Shown in pieces: positions 59,435 through 64,000 of a stretch of 64,000 nucleotides of DNA. Position numbers and translations under genes: made by a program. Positions within the stretch are counted from its first letter, which is position 1, and each line of letters begins with the position of its first letter. The notes beneath the pieces are model-generated. The model made no database searches, had not been told where the DNA came from, and saw only the letters and a program-made list of their open reading frames with translations. Source of the stretch: Paramagnetospirillum magneticum AMB-1 (GTDB lineage: Bacteria; Pseudomonadota; Alphaproteobacteria; Rhodospirillales; Magnetospirillaceae); assembly GCF_000009985.1 (NCBI RefSeq), contig NC_007626.1:1760745-1824744 (forward strand), read 5' to 3'.

Positions 59435-62050
59435 ATGCCTTTGCTGCGAAAAATCGAGGTTACGACCGGCGTCTGGTGGATCGAAGCCGCCCAGGCCGGG
59501 GTATCGGTGCTGTGCGGCTGTCCCGCCGACGCGGTCAAGCATCTGATGAAACGGGGGCTGATCGTCTCCACCGAGGTCAACGGCGTTCCGTTCGAGACCG
59601 GGCCCAACGTCATATTGCTGTCGGACGCCATGGTCCAGAACGGCAGCTTTTCCAACCTGGCTGAATTTCCCGTCCTGCAGATGCTCTATCGCCAGGGCAT
59701 GATCCTGCCAGATCATCCCGGCAATACCGGCATCAAGCCCATGCTGATCGGCAGCGCCGACCAGGTGTCGGCCCAGATGCAGTACATCTACCGCGGCAAT
59801 TACGGCCTGGTGACCGAGGAAGAGATCGTCGAGGCCGGCGAGACACCGGAGCGCGCCCGCGAGATGATGCGCATGAAGCTGCGCTTCGCCTTCGGCAATA
59901 TCCGCCATCCCGGCGATCTGCTCGACACCCTGGTGGTGGACAACGAGCCGGTGGAGATCCGCAACGGTGTCTTCGTCCGCCGCATGATGTTCAACGTCTT
60001 CGAATTCACCTATCAGGGCCAGACGGCGGTGGTGGATCTGAACCTGCCGTCGTTCGAGACCTACGAATCGCCCTATCCGCTGGGCTTTTACCGTCTGCGC
60101 CGCGAGTATTTCGCCGTCATCCATTCGGGCGAAGGCGATGGCTGGGACATCAACCGGCCCAGCATGTCGTCCATCGTCATGTTCCAGGGCAAGGTCTATC
60201 TGGTGGATGCCGGTCCCAACATTCTCTACTCGCTGAATGCCCTGGGCATCGGCGTCAATGAGATCGAGGGCATCTTCCATACCCACTCCCACGATGACCA
60301 TTTCGCCGGGCTGACCACGCTGATCCGTTCGGATCACAAGCTGAAATACTATTCGACCCCCCTGGTCCGCGCTTCGGTGGCCAAGAAGGTGGCGGCCCTG
60401 CTCTCCATCGAGGAAGGGGCGTTCTCGGACTATTTCGATGTCCGTCCCCTGATCGAGGGAGAATGGAACTCCATCGACGGGCTGGAAGTGATGCCGGTCT
60501 TCTCGCCCCATCCGGTCGAGACCACCGTTTTCCACTTCCGCGCCATGTGGGAGGGCGGCTATCGCACCTATTCCCACTTCGCCGACATCTGTCGCCTGTC
60601 GGTGCTGCAGGGCTTCGTCACCGACGATCCCGAGGCGGCGGGCATCAGCCAGACCATGTACGACAAGGTCGCCGCCGATTATCTGGTCCCGGCCGACGTC
60701 AAGAAAATCGACGTGGGCGGCGGCATGATTCACGGCGACGCCTATGATTTCCGCGACGACAAGTCGGGCAAGATCATCCTGGCCCACACCTCCCAGCGCA
60801 ATACCCGCGCCCAGAAGGCCATCGGCTCGTCGGCCTCGTTCGGCACGGTGGATGTGCTGATCCCGTCCAACCATGATTTCATCTGGCCCTATGCCTTCGA
60901 GGCGCTGGACGCCTATTTTCCCGGCATTCCCCGCCATCAGATCCGGGTGCTGCTCAACAATCCGGTGGTGACGTTCAATCCCGGCACCATCCTGGTCAAG
61001 GAGCGCATGGTCAACGACCAGATCTACCTGCTGCTGTCGGGCAGCGTGGAGATGATCCCCATCGAGATCGAGATGCGCTCGGTCCTGTCGGCCGGCGCAC
61101 TGATCGGCGAGCTGTCGGGCCTGTTCGGCACGCCGGCATCCGAGACCTACCGCGCCGCCAGCTTCGTGCAGGCCCTGGCCATTCCCTGTTCGCTCTATCT
61201 CGAATTCGTGCGGTACAACGACGTATTCTCGGGCGTGTCGCGCCTGCTGGAGAACCGCGAGTTCCTGCTGCGGACCTCGCTGTTCGGCGAGGTGGTGTCG
61301 TCCAAGTCGCTGAACCGCATCGCCCAGGGCATGAAGCGTCAGGCCGTCGACGCCGACACCGTGATCGAGCCCGGCCCCGGCCTGGTGGCCATGCTGAAAT
61401 CGGGCAGCGCCGGCCGCTTCCTGGCCGAGCATATGTTCGAGACGCTCAAGCCCGGCGATTTCTTCGGCGAGGAGGTGGCCATCTTCGGCACTCCCAGCCT
61501 GCTGCGTGTCCGCGCCCTGGAAGGCTGCGAGGTCTATCTGGTGCCGGCCGAGACCCTGCGCGACATTCCCTCGGTCCGTTGGAAGCTGTTCGAGGCCAGC
61601 ACCAAGCGGACCCGGGCCATGGTCGAGGCAGGTGAGCACGCCCGCGTGCTGATCAAGTGGCACGACGAATATTCCGTAGGGGTGCAACGCATCGATTCCC
61701 ATCATCGGCGGCTGTTCGAGATCGGCAATTCCGTCCTCGACATGATGGAGCGCAAATCGCCCGATGCCGAGGTGGCCGAGACCATGGGCCTGCTGCGCGA
61801 ATACGCCCGCTTCCACTTCAGCGAGGAAGAGGGGCTGCTGATCCGCTACAAATATCCGGACCTCAGCAGCCATCGCGCCCGCCACAACCGCCTGCTGGAA
61901 CAGCTGACCGAGCTGCAGGCGGCGGTGGCCGAAGGGCGCGGCTATAACGAGGCCGAGGTTCTGACCTTCCTGCAGGAATGGATCGTCGGTCATACCCTGG
62001 CCGAAGACCGCAAATCGGCCATCTACCTCAATTCCAAGGGCGTGTATTAA
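59435..62050 (+). CDS. Metallo-beta-lactamase/cNMP-binding/hemerythrin fusion protein
   Basis: 871 residues from the ATG at 59435 (GAGGGGG upstream). Domain order: an N-terminal region of about 230 residues, an MBL-type domain with the metal motif HTHSHDDHFAG (about residue 282) in the diiron oxygen-binding style, a cyclic-nucleotide-binding-like domain (about 515-600; IYLLLSGSVEMI), a second partial one (about 660-710; LKPGDFFGEEVAIFG), and a C-terminal hemerythrin (about 741-865) with WHDEYSVGVQRIDSHHRRLF, FHFSEEE, HRARHNRL and HTLAED, the usual His/Glu/Asp diiron ligands. Two diiron sites suggest an O2- or NO-responsive regulator or enzyme. It is divergent from an iron permease and shares its palindrome. 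No family name is certain. Confidence 0.82.
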   Translation: MPLLRKIEVTTGVWWIEAAQAGVSVLCGCPADAVKHLMKRGLIVSTEVNGVPFETGPNVILLSDAMVQNGSFSNLAEFPVLQMLYRQGMILPDHPGNTGIKPMLIGSADQVSAQMQYIYRGNYGLVTEEEIVEAGETPERAREMMRMKLRFAFGNIRHPGDLLDTLVVDNEPVEIRNGVFVRRMMFNVFEFTYQGQTAVVDLNLPSFETYESPYPLGFYRLRREYFAVIHSGEGDGWDINRPSMSSIVMFQGKVYLVDAGPNILYSLNALGIGVNEIEGIFHTHSHDDHFAGLTTLIRSDHKLKYYSTPLVRASVAKKVAALLSIEEGAFSDYFDVRPLIEGEWNSIDGLEVMPVFSPHPVETTVFHFRAMWEGGYRTYSHFADICRLSVLQGFVTDDPEAAGISQTMYDKVAADYLVPADVKKIDVGGGMIHGDAYDFRDDKSGKIILAHTSQRNTRAQKAIGSSASFGTVDVLIPSNHDFIWPYAFEALDAYFPGIPRHQIRVLLNNPVVTFNPGTILVKERMVNDQIYLLLSGSVEMIPIEIEMRSVLSAGALIGELSGLFGTPASETYRAASFVQALAIPCSLYLEFVRYNDVFSGVSRLLENREFLLRTSLFGEVVSSKSLNRIAQGMKRQAVDADTVIEPGPGLVAMLKSGSAGRFLAEHMFETLKPGDFFGEEVAIFGTPSLLRVRALEGCEVYLVPAETLRDIPSVRWKLFEASTKRTRAMVEAGEHARVLIKWHDEYSVGVQRIDSHHRRLFEIGNSVLDMMERKSPDAEVAETMGLLREYARFHFSEEEGLLIRYKYPDLSSHRARHNRLLEQLTELQAAVAEGRGYNEAEVLTFLQEWIVGHTLAEDRKSAIYLNSKGVY

Positions 62051-62061
62051 AGCGCCGTGGA

Positions 62062-62213
62062 AACGCTCCCCTTCGGGGGCTTTTGCCCCCGATCCCCCAA
62101 CCGGGAAGCACAGCTTCCCGAACCCTTCAGCTTTTAAAAGCTGGTGGCTCGGAGGCTGCGCCTCCGAACGGGTCTGGGCGGTCGCCCTGCCGCGAAGCGA
62201 AGATTTTGGGCCA
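62062..62213 (-). repeat. Dispersed intergenic repeat, inverted long copy
   Basis: The reverse complement of the 58195-58362 repeat with small differences (for example GGGGGC-AAA-AGCCCCC). The two copies flank the ftr1 and hemerythrin genes as inverted repeats. Confidence 0.88.
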
Positions 62214-62217
62214 CATC

Positions 62218-62263
62218 CCCAAAAAGATAGAAGCCGGCGGGAGTTGGGGAGCCCGCCGGCTTC
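62218..62263 (-). terminator. Terminator after hemA
   Basis: GAAGCCGGCGGG (62230-62241) pairs with CCCGCCGGCTTC (62252-62263); on the minus strand it is followed by TATCTTTTTG. Confidence 0.8.
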
Positions 62264-62367
62264 GTCTTGGGAGGGCCAAACCGAACGATTGCTCCAACGA
62301 GGGCATGCCGGAGCGATTCGGCTCGACTTGATTCAGGGTACGGCCTCAGCCTGACAAAAAGCTGTCG

Positions 62368-63606
62368 TTACTCCGCCGCCTTGATGGTTTTCGGGTGGTG
62401 GACCTTGTGCAGGTCCAACCGGTCCCACACCGCCGAGAAGGCGTCCACCAGATGGGCCATCATGGCATCGTCGTGCAGCGGCGTCGGCGTAATGCGCAGC
62501 CGCTCGGTTCCCACGGGAACGGTGGGGTAATTGATGGGCTGGACATAGATGCCGTACTCGTTGAGCAGCAGGTCGCTGGCTTCCTTGCACAGGGCGGCGT
62601 TGCCCACCATTACCGGCACGATGTGGCTGACCGAGGGCAGCACGGGAATGCCCCGTGCGCTCAGCAGGCGCTTGGCCGTGGCGGCGCGCTCCTGGTGCCG
62701 GTCGCGGATCTCCGGATGGGCGCGCAAGTACCGGATGGAGGCCAGGGCGGCGGCGGCGGTGGCCGGCGGCATGGACGACGAGAAGATGAAGCCGGGGCCG
62801 AAGCTGCGGACATAGTCGACGCAGGAGGCCGAGGCGGCGATATAGCCGCCCACCACGCCCAGCGCCTTGGCCAGGGTCCCCTGGATGATGGTGATGCGGT
62901 CGCGCACCCCGTCGCGCTCGGCCACGCCGGACCCTTCGGCGCCATACATGCCGACCGCGTGGACCTCGTCCAGATAGGTCATGGCGTTGTGGGCCTCGGC
63001 CACGTCGCAGATCTCGGCGATGGGGGCGATGTCGCCGTCCATGGAATAGACCGACTCGAAGGCCACCAGCTTGGGCGTCTCCTTCGGATAGGCCGACAGC
63101 AACTGTTCCAGGTGCTCGGGGTCGTTGTGACGGAAGACCTGCTTGGCCGAGCGGCCGTGGCGAATGCCTTCGATCATGGAATTATGGTTGAGCTCGTCGG
63201 AGAACACCACGCAGCCCGGAATGGTGGCGCCCAGGGTGGAGAGCGTAGTCTGGTTGGCCACGTAGCCCGAGGTGAACAGCAGCGACGATTCCTTGGCGTT
63301 GAAGCTGGCCAGCTCCTCTTCCAGCAGCACGTGATAATGGTTGGTGCCGGAAATGTTGCGGGTGCCGCCGGCGCCGGCGCCGCAGCGCTCCAGCGCCTCG
63401 TGGGCGGCGGCGATCACCTCCGGGTGCTGGCCCATGCCGAGATAATCGTTGGAGCACCACACCACCACTTCGCGCACTTCGCCGTCGCGATAGTTGAGGG
63501 CGATGGGGAAGCGGCCCTTCTGGCGTTCCAGATCGGCGAACACCCGATAGCGCCCCTCGGACTTGAGGTCGCTGATCCGCTTGGTGAAGTAATGCTCGTA
63601 ATCCAT
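62368..63606 (-). CDS. hemA: 5-aminolevulinate synthase
   Basis: 412 residues. Condenses glycine and succinyl-CoA to 5-aminolevulinate, the first step of heme synthesis in alphaproteobacteria. PLP-enzyme signatures: WCSNDYLGMGQHPEVI, GAGAGGTRNISGTNHYHVLLE, the Asp loop LDEVHAVGMYG and the PLP lysine in QGTLAKALGVVGG. The C-terminal PINYPTVPVGTERLRITPTP is typical. Often Irr- or FnrL-controlled in relatives. The gene ends at a clear terminator. Confidence 0.95.
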   Translation of the reverse strand: MDYEHYFTKRISDLKSEGRYRVFADLERQKGRFPIALNYRDGEVREVVVWCSNDYLGMGQHPEVIAAAHEALERCGAGAGGTRNISGTNHYHVLLEEELASFNAKESSLLFTSGYVANQTTLSTLGATIPGCVVFSDELNHNSMIEGIRHGRSAKQVFRHNDPEHLEQLLSAYPKETPKLVAFESVYSMDGDIAPIAEICDVAEAHNAMTYLDEVHAVGMYGAEGSGVAERDGVRDRITIIQGTLAKALGVVGGYIAASASCVDYVRSFGPGFIFSSSMPPATAAAALASIRYLRAHPEIRDRHQERAATAKRLLSARGIPVLPSVSHIVPVMVGNAALCKEASDLLLNEYGIYVQPINYPTVPVGTERLRITPTPLHDDAMMAHLVDAFSAVWDRLDLHKVHHPKTIKAAE

Positions 63607-63744
63607 TCCTCTCCTCCCTCGACCCGTCAGGCCCCGTGTTTTCCGGGGTCTCGGGCCGGTGCGCCGATCCTAGAGGATCGAAAAGCCGGGGCGCAAGTGT
63701 ACAAGCTGTAATGCGCCGGGCCTTTCGACTGAAGTATCACATAG

Positions 63745-64000
63745 TTATCCGCGTCCAAGCTCGCCATGAGCTTCGTCAAGCGCCAGGCCGAAACGCCGCA
63801 GCATCTCGGCGATATCGGCCTTCGAGATGACCAGAGGCGGAGCGAAGGCCACCGCGTCGCCCATGGCGCGCAGGATCACGCCCTTGGCCTGGGCCTTGGC
63901 CACCACCCGGGCGCCCACGGCCAGTTCGGGCGGGAAGGGGGCCCGGTTGGCCTTGTCCGCCACCAGTTCCACGGCGCCGATCAGCCCCACGCCGCGGGCT
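63745..64000 (-). CDS. Class III aminotransferase, C-terminal part
   Basis: The minus-strand frame enters from the right edge as ARGVGLIGAVELVADKANRA and ends at 63745; 84 residues are seen. ARG.GLIGAVELVADK, ARVVAKAQAKGVILRAMGDA and AFAPPLVISKADIAEM form the typical C-terminus of omega-amino acid:pyruvate-type aminotransferases. The PLP-binding lysine region is outside the window, so exact substrate and full length are unknown. Confidence 0.8.
   Translation of the reverse strand, partial: ARGVGLIGAVELVADKANRAPFPPELAVGARVVAKAQAKGVILRAMGDAVAFAPPLVISKADIAEMLRRFGLALDEAHGELGRG

Noticed and set aside
59360..61993. 877-residue minus-strand frame opposite the hemerythrin fusion
   Set aside because: Low-complexity antisense translation; the plus strand has clear domains and a ribosome site.

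Overview
The window looks like chromosome from a Magnetospirillum-type alphaproteobacterium. The main evidence is a KirBac3-type potassium channel nearly identical in layout to the Magnetospirillum channel, an overlapping bfr1-bfr2 bacterioferritin pair of complementary subunits preceded by an Irr-type regulator, an alphaproteobacterial 5-aminolevulinate synthase, and GC-rich, GC3-biased codons from about 14.15 kb rightwards. No magnetosome genes, rRNA, tRNA or CRISPR array were found.

Positions 1 to about 14,150 are a lower-GC accessory island whose left end lies outside the window. It holds a WYL regulator (cut by the edge), an ADP-ribosylglycohydrolase, a macro-domain protein, a protein phosphatase, a Dam-type methylase, a catalytic-domain-only tyrosine recombinase, a GIY-YIG protein, many short unknown genes, two unusual repeat arrays (5604-5694 and 5727-5957) and, at the right end, a P4-type integrase. 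The island appears to have entered the 3' end of hoxX: the last ~23 hoxX codons have island-like A/T-ending codons but still encode a plausible HoxX C-terminus.

Positions 14,079-28,001 (minus strand) form one long cluster for a membrane-bound Hyd-2/group-1-type [NiFe] hydrogenase: hybO, hybA, hybB, hybC, then hupD, hupF, hupK, hypA, hypB, a short hypF, hypC, hypD, a DUF4160/DUF2442 pair, hypE and hoxX. A sigma-54-type promoter precedes hybO, and a hairpin terminator separates the structural genes from the maturation genes.

Positions 28.4-46.4 kb carry housekeeping and transport genes: a class III CoA transferase, an MHS-family organic-acid transporter with a sigma-54 promoter and two upstream palindromes, the DctBD two-component system that probably controls it, ftsB, a KirBac channel, an SBF-like transporter, irr-bfr1-bfr2, glutathione reductase, a radical SAM protein and an amidase. 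An EAL-domain protein (46.4-48.1 kb) follows.

Positions 48.4-58.1 kb (plus strand) carry a branched-chain-type ABC transporter (livKHMGF order) followed by padEFGHI, the five subunits of phenylglyoxylate:acceptor oxidoreductase from anaerobic phenylalanine/phenylacetate degradation; together they suggest uptake and oxidation of an aromatic acid. The right end holds an FTR1 iron permease and a divergent metallo-beta-lactamase/cNMP-binding/hemerythrin fusion sharing a perfect palindrome, hemA, and the 3' end of a class III aminotransferase. A dispersed intergenic repeat occurs at 37.3, 58.2 and (inverted) 62.1 kb.
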